Assembly (NCBI RefSeq): GCF_001641265.1
Contig: NW_020167535.1
Location: 310,001-374,000 of the forward strand
Source: Pseudogymnoascus destructans
Lineage: Eukaryota > Ascomycota > Leotiomycetes > Thelebolales > Thelebolaceae
Direction: 5' to 3'
DNA: 64,000 nt
The notes beneath the pieces were generated by a model. It was not told the origin of the DNA, ran no database searches, and saw only the letters and a program-made list of their open reading frames with translations. The translations under genes and the position numbers were made by a program. This document shows, piece by piece, positions 42,801-53,966 of this stretch (positions within the stretch are counted from its first letter, which is position 1; each line of letters opens with the position of its first letter).

Positions 42801-44394
42801 ATTCCCTGGAGACTCGCTCTGGGAGCTGATAGTCGCCTAGATCAGCAAGAGTATCTTCATCTTCGTGGATTTTGATTTCGCCATCATCAACTTCTGGCGT
42901 TGCGCTGCATCGGTCACGCGCACCGCCACGCCTCATTCGGCGCTCTCGCTGCGTCTCTGCCACAGGTTTAGCTTTGTCGTCATTCTGGATCATCATCAGA
43001 CGAAGGCGTTCTTCAAGTGGCATGCGCGCTCCGGTTAAGCCTTGGATATCGGTCTTGCTGAAGGAAGCTGCCGGAACCGCGGTGCCTCTTGTGACATTGC
43101 TAGCTCGTTCAGCCGCGGCAAAGAGTCCCGAATTTCTCTTGTCTGAGACACCTGGAAGTGGTGGTAGTGGGCGATGATCTGCGCTAATATTCCGCGTCAC
43201 TGTAGGGGACGATATTTCAGACCCAGTGAGGGGGCTCGAAGGCTCCAGCTGGGCACCGAATGGGTCCGAGCTGCCTCCATTGTTGGAAAAGCGCCAGTCA
43301 TCCGGTCCGACAACTGGAGTTTTATCCGTATCTTCGAGTGATGCGTCGAAGCTATCATCTAGCTCCAACGATCCAGATCTATTGTAACTCTCTTCCTCGT
43401 CATCCTCGGCGGAATCGTAGCTGTTCTCTCTGGAATTGGTTCCGACTGAGGATAGATCTGGAGTTACCATTTCGTACTCGTTGATTTGGGGTGCTGCATC
43501 AAAGGTAACGCTCTTCGCATGACGGTGTAGGCTGCGGCCTTCTGGAAGCTCGTGTTCGCCGCCCGAGTACTCTGGCGAGCTGATTTTGTCTTCATCATAT
43601 GGAAATTTTGAGCCAAAGCGGGTAGTTGCAAGCGACGACTTCATTGGTGAAGTTTTATCTTTCGTGGGCGATTCTCGTACCACAGTTGATGTAAGTGGAA
43701 GCTTCGTCGGCGAGTATGGCGAAACAATATCTTTGCTCAGGGTTCGTCCATGCCCGAATGCACGTCCTCGCTCCTCTGAGCGCAAGCCATCTAATCCCTG
43801 GCCGCCATATGCGTTTCCTTGGATTTGCTTCGCAAGTGGTCGCTCAATATTTGGAATTGATGTTGGGTCATATTCCTGCTTCTGCTCACGAGCAAACATG
43901 TTGCTGTTCTTGACACGCGAGGCACGCTGGAGTCTCTCAATAGAAGATCGCCTCGTTGGCGATGGCGACATTTCCCGCTTTCCAAATATGCCATTCTCCG
44001 AGTTGAACCGATTACTGGGCGTCGCTGGATCACGACCTTGCCAGAACAATCGCGGCGACGAGTTTCCTTCGGACGCATTGAAGGGGGAAGATTGGAATGG
44101 GGACGAATCCATATTTATAGCCATTTTCTGTTCCATATTGTCAGTATGTGGAAGTGTGCTGGAATGTGCATGTTGGGATTTCTTACCTTTGGAGAGCCTT
44201 GGTTGTAGCTTGGGGAGTTTTGCCTCCTCTCAGTAGGTGCCAATTCAGTTAAAGCGCGAGGAATTGAGCTCCCCATCTTGACAGGAGATGTGTTTGATGT
44301 GCTCTTTTGAATCCTGAGCGGATGTACCTGCGTAATATTGTCAACAGCTGTAAGCGTGGTAGACTCAATGTTTACATACTGGTTGCGATGTCAT
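39894..44394 (-). CDS. BUD4: Septum-site anillin-like protein Bud4
   Basis: Five exons (44394-44380, 44327-44187, 44127-41187, 41136-40406, 40355-39894) give 1429 residues. The first exon encodes only MTSQP; the second starts VHPLRIQKSTSNTSPVKMGS. The N-terminal 900 residues are disordered with many SP/TP sites and acidic patches. The C-terminal third holds the anillin-type C2-like domain (GRLFVKVIGVKDLGLPLP, then ERTWFALTLDNGVHCVTTAW) and a PH domain beginning GYLSQQGGDCPYWRRRMFKL. In Aspergillus and yeast Bud4 organises septins and the contractile ring at septation or bud sites. Intron 3 uses a GTCAGT donor. Conserved junctions (PLPK-NERTW, GGDCP-YWRRR) support the splicing. Confidence 0.94.
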
Positions 44395-45202
44395 TGTTGC
44401 TTCATTCAATCTCGAGCTAGAGGCCACGAGGGTATATTTGTATTGTTTCAACCAAGAAATGCTTTGGGGTTGTTGTATGCAGGAGTCTGCAGCATGCGAA
44501 GAGTGAGGACAACAAGGTGAAGACGGCGAGATGGTGAGTAGACTGACTAAGACCTCGAGTATGTCTTGGAGTTGTTTGAGACAAAAAGACCGTATTGTTT
44601 TCAGAGTAGTAAACCACAGGAAATGAAAGATTGGTCCGGTATATCAAATGTTCCTCATACACCGACTGTGGATGCGAAGGTGAGTTTATCGTGTGCTTTC
44701 GATTCTGCGAGGTGAGGTTGTATTGTAGGCGACCCAGGGTGTGGTTGGCTTGTTTGCCATCAACAACTGGTTGCCTCAGCAACCTATTGGTGTCACAGAC
44801 AGCCTCGCGAACCTATAGTGTTTCATAATTTATTGAGAGCAATTTATGTTTCCGGCGAGTTTGTGCGTAACTCTGGATACGGAGAGAAAAGCTCCAAATT
44901 AAATATACAGTAGTCCAATGAGGTGGTATCAAGCCCTCTGTTTGGAGTTTTATAGTGAGATTGACGCTATATTCGCCTCTTTACAACATCAAACGAACAA
45001 ACAGTGCGCTGAAGCGGAAGCTATTATTTATAGTCCTATGCTCAGCTATGGGAATATTAGCCTCAAATACTAGAATACCTTGTACTACAAATGAAGTGTC
45101 CTGATTTTGCCCAAGGCCTTAAGTCCTAAGCAATCGTGCTACACCATATCGTATCAAAACATTGCGATGTTGTCAAGCAATTATTTATATCACTGGCCAA
45201 AC
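44395..45202. other. Intergenic: BUD4 promoter and BTB gene 3' side
   Basis: 808 bp; no supported gene or repeat. Confidence 0.55.
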
Positions 45203-46245
45203 CTAGACCTGGATATGCCTTTGGCGCTTGCGAGAGCTGCCGCTTGGGGTACTCTGCGGTTTGTCGCGGGTCTCGTTCTTGAGCTTCTCGTCCAAGACGC
45301 GGGCTATTACAATCATCAGTATGAGAAACTAAATTTATTAAGAAACAATGCTTGGTAAAACTTACTCAGCACATCGAAACCAAACTGAGGGAATTCCAAA
45401 CACATCTTCCTGAATTCATCTTCCGCTTCAGCGCGCAGGACATGGGATCTATGCGCCCAGAACGAGGCAACGGGCCTACGGATTGTGGTATCGTCTTCGG
45501 CGGTATTTGCGTAAACGTAGCGAGCGTATTGAATCTCGCCCTTTGCGTTGGAATTGACGCAGTGAACTGTGTTATATGTCAGATAAATCGCGTAAGAATA
45601 TAGTGATAAGTGCTAGCTTACTCTTTGAAAGTGCGAGTGCCTTCAGTGCGTCAACGCCAAACTTGCCCGCCAGGGTATAGACCCTTGCGTGCTTTAGGAG
45701 TTGCTCGCCCGACTCATCCAATTCTGGCATCGTGGAATCTTTGACTAATCCGCGCTGCCCAGTGACTCTCTGAGGGAAGTATTCGCCAGTATAAAGGTAC
45801 TCCAGGAAGCAGCCGACTGCATCGAGGTTCTCCTCTGACAGGTCGATTGACCTTCTCTAGCACAGTTGTGAGTGAGTGGTTCGAGTTAGCTGGAAAAAGT
45901 GTTATAACATACCGGTGTATCAGCATCGAATTGAGCGCAAGCGTCTTCAAAGAAGGGGCTTTGCACCAACAGCGCTTGATGAGCACTGAGGATGATTTCG
46001 GAGTCACCTTGTCCAACAATGAGCTCTACAATGGGGCTTTTCAAATGGTCCACATATGTGATTCGTGCCGGGACTGGTGCCTCTTCTTCTTCCGCAATTT
46101 CCTGGTCTTTTTCTACGTCGTCGTTCTTGTCTCCTACATCCGTGGTTGTTGCGACCTCCACTACCTCGTCTCCGCCCATCTCGACATCTGCACTCCCGCC
46201 ATTCTCAGTCAAAGTATTGTCGCCGGTAATCTCGATGTCCGACAT
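45203..46245 (-). CDS. BTB/POZ domain protein
   Basis: Exons 46245-45913, 45856-45622, 45566-45366 and 45303-45203 join in phase to 289 residues. The first ~65 residues are acidic and low-complexity. The BTB fold follows: SPIVELIVGQGDSEIILSAH, QALLVQSPFFEDACAQF, then SIDLSEENLDAVGCFLEYLY and TGEY. An acidic-basic helical region comes next (HARVYTLAGKFGVDALKALA), and the protein ends in a basic tail (SRKRQRHIQV) that could be a nuclear localisation signal. Fungal BTB proteins of this size act as self-associating scaffolds or Cul3 adaptors; no partner can be named. Confidence 0.85.
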
Positions 46246-46762
46246 TATGCACTGTCCTTCGGAACAGAGGAAACTCTTGTTGTGATTGAATGAGGGGGTT
46301 GTTTGCCGCAGCGAGCTCAGTGGCCTGGGTTAAGAGCGGATAGGTCTTAAGTGCGTTATTCGACTAGTTCTTGGATTCGTTCAGGGTCTAAATGGTCAAT
46401 CGGAAGCCAAGGAGATTCGGAAGGGTTACATACATGGAATTATATGGGCTTGTTTGCTCATGGTGACGATAGTTCTCAACTGTGAGCTCTCCATGCAATC
46501 TCCCAGCCACTGTTTTTGATTGGTCGTGCAACCTGAAGCGCAAGGCTGCGGCACAATCAAGGTACCCTGCAGGGGGGACTCGCTCCGTAATCTCCACAAT
46601 CTTGCCTAGCCTACAAGCCTGACAGATTTTCAGGTACGAGATTAGTGTATACCTATACACTAATCTCCGTACGTACTGTAAGTTAGCTTCATCACTAGAA
46701 AAGATCACTAGTGGCAATGATTAAATTGAACAGATTAGTAATGGGTAATAATTTTTCATTTT
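46246..46762. other. Intergenic: BTB promoter and SET9 3' side
   Basis: 517 bp with one strong hairpin (46634-46672, listed separately) and otherwise nothing supported. Confidence 0.6.
46634..46672. repeat. Near-perfect inverted repeat (18-bp arms, 2-base loop)
   Basis: The sequence reads GTACGAGATTAGTGTATA, CC, then the complementary arm with a single extra C before CGTAC. It lies about 90 bp past the SET9 stop codon and would form a strong hairpin in a minus-strand 3' UTR. Confidence 0.9.
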
Positions 46763-48798
46763 TTAATCAATATAGCATAGCAATCCGTTGTTTGCGTTTA
46801 TCATCCTCTGGGGCCTTGGCCGTTCTTGGGCGGTCTCGACAGAAATATTAGAAACCTCTGGGCTACCTGTGGAGCCGCGGCTCCTTTCTCGTTTTCTGAC
46901 AGATCTCTCTTCGTCAGGCCTGATGAACCTGTGAATAGTGCGATGGTCTAAAATCCTTTCCTCCGAGTCATTTCGCCCTTCCTTATCCGTCTTTGGCCAC
47001 TGATATCCATAAAGCTTGCTGTGACGCTCGCACCTTGGGCACGACGAGCGGGTTAAATAAGCGTCTAGTTGCACGAAATACTCATCACAAATCTTGCACG
47101 AAATCCAGGCCGAAGCGGGCTGAGAAAGTAGCAGGGGCGTCAAGACATAATCGCCTGGCTTCCTAATTTCTGGTGCATGGTCAACGTCTGTGACAACAGG
47201 TGCCCGCTTCTTAACATATTTCCTCTTTTTGGTCGTGCTTGCGAGTGTCTTCGTTAACAGCTTCGTTGACGGGCGTTTTAACTTCCGCGAAGATTTTGGT
47301 TCCAAAGCGTCCGAGTCCGTGGTGCCCAGTGTTGTTGTAATCGATGCCACAGCGGCCCCAATTTCGCCAGCAAATTCAGCCATTGTTATCGCTGCATCTG
47401 AGACCAGGTTGTCTGCTTCCACGCCGGTAGGGCTAGATTGCTCACGGACATCTTTGCGAAGGCGTGAGTGGCTCCTTTTGCGCATTGGCCGAACTATAAT
47501 CGTATCTTCATCCACCGACGTTGTATCCGTCAGGTTGCTATCATGGGAGGGCAGCATCTGTGCTGAATCATGCCTTGATTCAAAAATCGAACTAGCCCTA
47601 GAGCTTTCGGGTGTGGAGTAGAGACCGTCTAAATCCCTAGCAGGAATGCTTTCCTTTTTGATGATTCCTTCAGTGCGTTGCCTTTTCCGTGCCGTGTGTT
47701 GTTCGGCCATCAACGCTTCATCGCGCCATTCTCGTTTCTTGTTAGACTCCATAAGTTGTTGACTGGGCGAAAGTTCTGGTGATGTCGGTTCTTTAGCGAT
47801 TTTACTCGATCTCTTCGGTGTTCCCTTGAGAACACGAGGCCTGAGATCAGGAGTTGCCGACGGAGTCCGGGAGGAGTCCACAAAGTCGGATCTCCTTCGA
47901 CGTAGTGAATAGCTACCAATGACTACCGTAGGCTGCTCAATAGAGGGCTTTGTGGCAGGGGTGCTTGAACCATCGTCGTCTTCCAACCCCCATCCGTTTT
48001 CCAGGTTGTCTTCGCAAGTCTTGCAGAGGCACTCACAGTTATCCTCACCAAAATAATTGTCTCCGTATGTAACGGTAATCTCATCTCCTACCTCAATATC
48101 CCTTACAGCGATGATTTCCATCCCAGCGGCTCCGGTTCTCATAAGCTCGGCATTCGCACCGCAGTCGTGATTAGCAAAACGTGCTGGACCCAAGAATAGC
48201 GATGCAGATTTGTTGCGGCTTGAAACAACGATGCTGAAGTCGCGCCTCCGCTGGTTGATATCGGCTTCCTCTTCTTTAGTCATTATGACTTGGACTCCGC
48301 ACAGATATTTCACTGTCTCGCCCTTTTTAATCAACCTCCGGGCCGTCACCGAAGCCTCATGGGTCACCACAGTGTATCGGTTGGTGCTTGTGATTTCAAA
48401 TGGGCAGTCCGGTAAATATATGTTGACATATCTCCGCATGTGCTTTCGGAAGTCGTCCCTTTCTTTTCCGGGAGGTAAACTTTCCAGAAACTTTCGCAAT
48501 CCTGGGAGTTGAAGGAGCTGCGCCTCTGCTTTCTCCGCGTCCTTGCCAATTATGACCATCTTTTGCAAAATAGGGGTAATATCTTCCTCTCGAACACCCC
48601 GTGAGGCATGGTATAAATTGCGATTCTTGCGAATAGTCGTCCAGTAGTATACCTTATTCACAACTGTTAGCGAATCACATCTTGGACTGGGTGGTAGCTT
48701 ACATGGTCAACTAAAGCGTCCGTGAGGATATCGTCGTAAGATGTCAATCGCGCAAGCGTTAGACGGTGTTTTTTCTCCGAGGGACATTTTGGCGGCAT
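46763..48798 (-). CDS. SET9: Histone H4 lysine-20 methyltransferase Set9 (Suv4-20 type)
   Basis: Exons 48798-48703 and 48652-46763 give 661 residues. Exon 1 encodes MPPKCPSEKKHRLTLARLTS and YDDILTDALVDH, the conserved Set9 start, joined to VYYWTTIRKNRNLYHASRGV. The SET domain (about 130-260) has KYLCGVQVIMTKEEE, the cofactor motif RFANHDCGANAEL and ITVTYGDNYFGEDN, with the post-SET cysteines ECLCKTC. The long C-terminus is basic and contains a second Cys cluster (CKICDEYFVQLDAYLTRSSC, PRCERH) found in fungal Set9. It methylates H4K20, linked in fission yeast to the DNA-damage checkpoint through Crb2. Confidence 0.95.
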
Positions 48799-49346
48799 CG
48801 CAACACGTATGTGGTTTTTGGTTCATGCGACAGCCCTTCCCGAATTGAATGGCCTCAATTCGAATCCGGGAGTAACACGGCTGAGAGTGCGTCAACAGGC
48901 TCGAACAAAGCAATCCAAGTTTATCAGGTCGTGAAGAATCGCAAGAAATAGTCCAGAGTAGTGTGTAGATTGGTCTTTGTATTCGTGTGTGACTGAGACT
49001 CGAGTCTAATAACGGTGTCCTGGCGCGCGTCGCCGCACATATCCTTTCGCATTCCCCGTTCTCACCCCAGTGTAGAGTCCCTTGCCTTGGTACTTACCTC
49101 CCTGCACGTCCCTTCGCTGTCGTACAGTACTCTAGCACCAGACTGGACGGGTGGACTGGCGTGTAATTTACTACTACAGTAGTATTTGCGCCTCAATCAT
49201 CAGCCACACTACAGCCTTGGCCTGGGCTGCGAGCCTACAACATCAGGCATTGAAGCACTAGCCGCATTCACGAAACCGAGCCAAATCTTTATGTCGCTGC
49301 GAATAGAGCATAACCAGATGTTGCGACAGCAAACCTCTGAATCGAG
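48799..49346. promoter_or_regulatory. Divergent promoter region of SET9 and mitochondrial uL14
   Basis: 548 bp between the two starts. A 12-bp palindrome AGACTCGAGTCT lies at about 48996-49007. Confidence 0.5.
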
Positions 49347-49921
49347 ATGATCCAATTAAAGGTGAATATCTCTTTAACCTGCTGTGTCCAGTGTTTATGG
49401 CGACTAATTTTAATCGCAGACGATGCTTAATTGCATCGACAATTCCGGCGCCGCCGTCGTCGAATGTGTCAAGGTCCTCCGCATGAAGAGACATGCAAAG
49501 ATTGGTATGGCGACCCTATGATCCTGCAGGGGCACATGGAGCTGACGTTTTTCAGGCGATCGCATTATCGTTGTCGTTCAAAAGCAGCGCAATTTCGGTC
49601 CGGAGTCGGGCCCAGGCAGTGGCAGCGTATCGACATCTGCCGCCAACAAGGTTCGCCGTGGAGATATGAGACACGCCGTTGTTGTGCGCACAAAGAAGAA
49701 GCTGCAGAGGCCGGATGGGAGTGTAGTGAAGTTCGATGACAATGCCTGCGTTCTGATCAGCAAGACTGGGGATCCCATTGGGACCAGATTGAACGGTTAG
49801 CCCCCCCTCCAATCCAACCCCACAAAGGCATCCACTGACTTCCTTCCCAGGTATTGTCGGCACTGAATTGAAGAAGATGAAGTGGTCGAAGATCTTATCA
49901 CTAGCACCAATGCATCTATGA
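49347..49921 (+). CDS. MRPL38: Mitochondrial large-subunit ribosomal protein uL14m
   Basis: Four exons (49347-49361, 49420-49504, 49556-49795, 49851-49921) give 136 residues. It reads MIQLKTMLNCIDNSGAAVVE, CVKVLRMKRHAKIGDRIVVV, VQKQRNF, then KVRRGDMRHAVVVRTKKKLQ, IGTRLNGIVGTELKK. GD..VVVV and the R-G-D..A-V-V-R-TKK motif are the uL14 signature. The RNSG-type start CIDNSGA and the absence of cytosolic L23 features point to the mitochondrial/bacterial branch. In the mitoribosome uL14 contacts the sarcin-ricin loop region and small subunit. Introns are 58, 51 and 55 bp. The first exon is only 15 bp. Confidence 0.92.
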
Positions 49922-50171
49922 ACAAATTGGGGTTATATCAAAATGTACTCATACTGTATAAAGAGGTAGACGGGTCACGGCGTTACACATGCGATAATCA
50001 TTAGAACCTCTCGAGAGGTCAACAACTATTGTTCTCAAATCATTTCATTACGGCCCCTCAATAACTCAAGTGCATGAACGAAACTCCAGTTATGCAATCT
50101 TCCCTAACGCCTGTGACATGTTTTCCGCCCAAATCCCCAACTCCAATTGTAAAAACGCTCCGGGTAGATTA

Positions 50172-50750
50172 TTACTGGAAGATGTGACCGCACCCACAGC
50201 AGACATAGAAGAGTTTCTATATTGCCATCGTCAGTGTGGATCTAAAAAATAAGGAAGTCAACAATACCATTCCTGTTTCAGCCGAACGTTGTTGCGACTG
50301 GAAAAATACAGCATCCTCGGCCTTGCACTTAGGGCAGGCCTTGTTTGATCGGGGAAGCTGAAGAACAGTAATGTTAGCGCTTATCCTTTCAATAGAACAG
50401 AACATTTCGTAGCAAGGCCAAGCTATCCATTGAGAAGGGAGCACGAACAGTTGGGTCCGATCCAACATCCTGTGTGACACCAGCCGTCTCGCCCACAGCG
50501 TTGTTCAATACGTTTCGGAAAACACAGGATGAAATAGCCGGTTCGCTGTACTGGCACGTGCGGCAGGCGAACTGTAGCTGACGTGTGTCGTTGTCTTCCT
50601 TTGGGTACAACATATTCGAGCTGTAGCATAGGTTAGCATTATATGGAATTAGAGATACATAACTGCATGCCATTCACTGCAGAAACGGAACGTAATCTGC
50701 TCCATATTCTTCCTTGGCTCCTCGCCATGGCTAGGTGAAGGTGAAGACAT
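50172..50750 (-). CDS. RPB9: RNA polymerase II subunit Rpb9
   Basis: Exons 50750-50671, 50620-50449, 50357-50268 and 50216-50172 give 128 residues. Two zinc ribbons are present: FCSECSNMLYPKED..CRTCQY in the N-terminal half and CPKCKAEDAVFFQSQQRSAE..CCGCGHIF in the TFIIS-like C-terminal half. The order matches Rpb9 exactly (yeast 122 residues). The subunit sits in the Pol II jaw and supports start-site choice, fidelity and backtracked-RNA cleavage. Intron 1 is GC-AG (donor GCATGC, branch TGCTAACC, 50 bp); only this junction keeps the CxxC zinc ligand pair intact. Intron 2 has a weak GTTCGT donor. Confidence 0.95.
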
Positions 50751-51352
50751 GGTTGCTTGTTTTTGGTAGGTTTGGGGGGGCGATAAAAGCGGTTCAGGAT
50801 ATCGCTCGGAGCTTTAAGAAGTGTTCGGCGGCGGCAAATGTATCCAGAGCTAAAGGGTTGGTCGCACTGGTCTGGGGTATCTGAAATAGTGCTGTCCCTT
50901 ATAATCGCCGCCGGTTTGTGAGCTTCAAGTAAAATCTTTTGAATGCTTGAACGCTTGAACGCTTCAAGATCGCCAGCCAAACATATCCGCGCGCTGACAA
51001 GGCGCAAACTTAAGCGGAACAATACTCTTCCGTTCCATGCCCTTCGCGCGCTAAAGTCGTTAGTCATCCAACATGGGGTTGCACAGTGCACGGGCTTCTT
51101 CTTAGCCCCATCCCCCGCAAAAGTGCGATGCGATAACCCAAAACAATAACAGTAAGACCAGGATACTTCCGCCAAAATTTACAAAACTCAGGTCTCGATA
51201 TTCTCCGAGTACTATCATATCCTGTTTCAGGTGCCACGAACGCAAGTACAGCCCCTTCAAACTTTAGATTTTAGGTTGTTTACGTCAGCCTTCCCCGCTA
51301 TTTCTTGTATCACGTTCCAATTGAATCAACACCAGCTCTACAAAACCTCACG
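50751..51352. promoter_or_regulatory. Divergent promoter region of RPB9 and ESS1
   Basis: 602 bp between the two start codons. No gene seen; a short repeat CTTGAACGCTTGAACGCTTCA lies at about 50945-50970. Confidence 0.5.
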
Positions 51353-52080
51353 ATGGTCAGTAACGAAGCTTGATTGAAGCTAGCATACTCTATTATAGCA
51401 CTCCCTATATTGATAGCTAACCCCGAACCAGAATGACGCAGGTCTTCCAGCGGGGTGGGAAGTAAGGCACTCGACCTCCAAGAACCTGCCATACTACTTC
51501 AACGCCTCGCAGCAGGTATCACGATGGGAGCCACCGCAGGGAACCGATACCGACAAATTGAAGAACTATATGGCTAGGAATCACAGCGCATCGGAGATCA
51601 AGCCAGAGCCTTCTGCTGCCAACGGAAACGAGGGCAAGATTCGTGCGGCGCATCTACTGGTGAAGCACAAGGATAGCAGGCGACCAAGCAGTTGGCGCGA
51701 GGTACGGTATTATCATGGAGCGCCCTTAGCACTAGCTGACAGAGTAATTGTTAGGCCGATATTACTCGCACAAAGGAGGAGGCAATGACCATCATTCTGG
51801 CTCATGAGCAGAGAATCAGAAGCGGACAGACCACTCTGGGAAACCTTTCTGTGAGCGAGTCCGACTGCAGCAGTGCACGCAAGATGGGAGATCTGGGCTA
51901 TTTCGGCAAGGGCGACATGCAGAAGGAGTTTGAGGATGCTGCATTCAACCTGAAGCCTGGTGAGATCAGTCACGTTGTCGAGACCGCGTCAGGATTGCAT
52001 TTGATTGAGAGGTATGAGAAATAGTCCCCACTGTGATATAAGTGGTGCAAGCTAATATCTGCCTGTACAGGATCGAGTAA
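51353..52080 (+). CDS. ESS1: Parvulin prolyl isomerase Ess1/Pin1
   Basis: Proposed exons: 51353-51355 (ATG only), 51432-51701, 51755-52011 and 52071-52080, giving 179 residues. The WW domain reads GLPAGWEVRHSTSKNLPYYF, ending RWEPPQGTD. The rotamase domain has IRAAHLLVKHKDSRRPSSWR (phosphate-binding basic loop), SDCSSARKMGDLGYFGKGDM, QKEFEDAAF, LKPGEISHVVETASGLHLIE and RIE at the end. It isomerises pSer/pThr-Pro bonds, above all in the RNA polymerase II C-terminal domain. Upstream, the only in-phase solution is an intron beginning directly after the ATG (GTCAGT) and ending CCGAACCAG; the frame of the next codons (NDAGLP) then matches Pin1 proteins. The last exon adds only four codons. Confidence 0.92.
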
Positions 52081-52251
52081 ATACTGCAGTTACCTATGGT
52101 ATTTTGCCAGTAGCTGGGAGCAGTTAATAGCATTGTAGTCTTCGGATCTGGAGGTGATGATGCTGGATATTTGGAGAAGAGGGGTGTCATTTTTAGTTGT
52201 GGCGATCGTAATGAACAATAAGTGGTCTGCCCATGCTTGTGACGCTTGGAT

Positions 52252-52956
52252 TCATTCTCTCTCATACATCTCGAAGACATACTTAATGCCATTCTCTTCC
52301 TGTTCTCCCGAGGCAACATCCTCGCCGACCCAAGCGTCCAGTTCCTCCTTGCCCTTCTCCGTCCATTGGCCATCGTCTCCAGGCAGTGATATTGGGAAGA
52401 ACGTGTCACAGTCGAAATCGGAGAGGATCTTTGTTACCAGAATCCTCTTGGTCGCCTGCTCTTGTATCGCCATGCGATAGATTTCAGCCCCACCAATCAC
52501 AAATACCTTGCCAATGTCGCTGCTAGTCTCGAGCGCTTGCATAGCATTAGATAATGATGCAACTCGTAAAGGCTCCGCATCAGTATCGATCTCCGCAAGC
52601 GGTTTTGGAGTTGTATGTGAGCGACTGAGCACGATATTCACTCGCCCCTTCAACGGCCTAAACTTGAGGGGGATGCTGTCCCAGGTCTTGCGACCCATTA
52701 GTACTGCGTTCCTCACCGGCCTGGGGGACTAAGGCATATGGGTTAGCAGTCTCCAAATAGTTTTGGAGAGGCGTGAGGCTACTTCTGGATTTGGGGTAGC
52801 AGCCAATGGGGTACGCTTCGTGACACGTGCAAAATATGCCATCTCCTTCCTGAGGCCGGTCCAGGGAAGCTCGCCGGCGCAACCGATACCCATGTTTCGG
52901 GCAGTGGCAGCCACTATGATGGTCAATTCTTTGGGAACCATGGTCTGAGAAGTCAT
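52252..52956 (-). CDS. DFR1: Dihydrofolate reductase
   Basis: Exons 52956-52783 and 52728-52252 give 216 residues. The N-terminus LTIIVAATARNMGIGCAGEL, PWTGLRKEMAYFARVTKR holds the substrate loop and the helix with the catalytic acid (Glu in RKEM). The cofactor motifs VLMGRKTWDSIP, RVNIVLSRS and VFVIGGAEIYRMAI follow, and the protein ends in EENGIKYVFEMYERE. Length and motif order are those of fungal DHFR. It reduces dihydrofolate to tetrahydrofolate for thymidylate and purine synthesis. The intron is 54 bp (GTAGCC..CCTTAG, branch GCTAACC). The 3' end faces ESS1 at 171 bp. Confidence 0.95.
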
Positions 52957-53966
52957 CGTTGCCAATAGAGGGATGTGCTTGAACGCGAACGGAACGCGAA
53001 CGCGAACGCGAACGCGGTACGTATCACCATATGCTTATTGCCATTCGTCACCGCCGAGGAGGGACTATCATTCCACACGTGATCAGATGACCAGATACTG
53101 TTTTTTATCGTGCCTCGGCATTTCCATTTCAAGACGGATTGAGGGTGGAGGGTGGCAGAAATGACTTCCGATATCGCCGTGCCTCAAACTATTTCATACG
53201 AAATGCAAAGCTCAAGCCGGCTTCGTCCGACCGCAGTGGATGTGCAAAGCAAAACCTTTCAAATAGACACTATCCATATTGCGGGAATGCGGGGATTAGA
53301 TAGGCTTACAGAAAGGACAATGGGGGATGGCTGTTGAGTACGCTCGCTACCTACTCCGTAACACGCCGCGGAACATTATTGCTTGCAGATTCTAGGAGGA
53401 CACACAAACGTCATCGGGACCTTTCGACCGAGGATAACGGGGAATTTTCGCTTTTAGTGGGTACCGCACACACAAGGCTCGCGAGGCTGAGCGTCGAAAT
53501 GCCGAAGCCAGCCAGCCGACCATCCATGAAATCCAAGCTGTTTCAATTAATCTCCATAGCCGCGGTGCAACTTGGGGTTATGGAGGAGAAGATCCCTCCA
53601 CCTCCACCTTACTCTCTTTGATCTAGTTTTGGGTACTAAAGTAGGCTCGAACTGGTATGGAGAGGAGTCCCCAAGTACGCCTGACTGTACTCCGTACTCT
53701 GAGAATATTACCCCAATACTCCTCATCTTTTGACTTTCTTGCTCATTCCCAACTCCCACCCCCCCCCAACCCCCCCCGAATATATTTTTGCTCTCTTCGC
53801 TGAGAAACCGGCGCTGTATATACTACTTTGTACTTCTAACAGGGTCGTTGCTGTAGCTGTTTCCAGAGCATCTCATCCAAAGCAACTACGCTCGTCACCG
53901 GTACCGAGTTTACAGGAAATTCTTGCTACGAAGTTAGTCTTGTGACGCAGAGAGTCATCAGCCGAT
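52957..53966. promoter_or_regulatory. Divergent promoter region of DHFR and SFC1 genes
   Basis: 1.0 kb without a supported gene. It contains a hexamer repeat next to the DHFR start (52981-53016) and a C-rich run with AATATATTTTT at 53758-53790 on the SFC1 side. Short open frames around 53152-53620 look random. Confidence 0.55.
52981..53016 (+). repeat. GCGAAC hexamer repeat, 25-60 bp upstream of the DHFR start codon
   Basis: About five copies of GAACGC/GCGAAC in register, with repeated ACGCGAACGCG. The core ACGCG is part of the MluI cell-cycle box recognised by MBF-type factors. Confidence 0.85.

Noticed and set aside
52012..52024. ESS1 ending RYEK
   Set aside because: It is read-through of a GTATGA..TACAG intron; the spliced end RIE fits the family better.
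53152..53621. Short plus-strand frames in the DHFR-SFC1 gap
   Set aside because: Random composition, no domain, no intron logic, no signal peptide.
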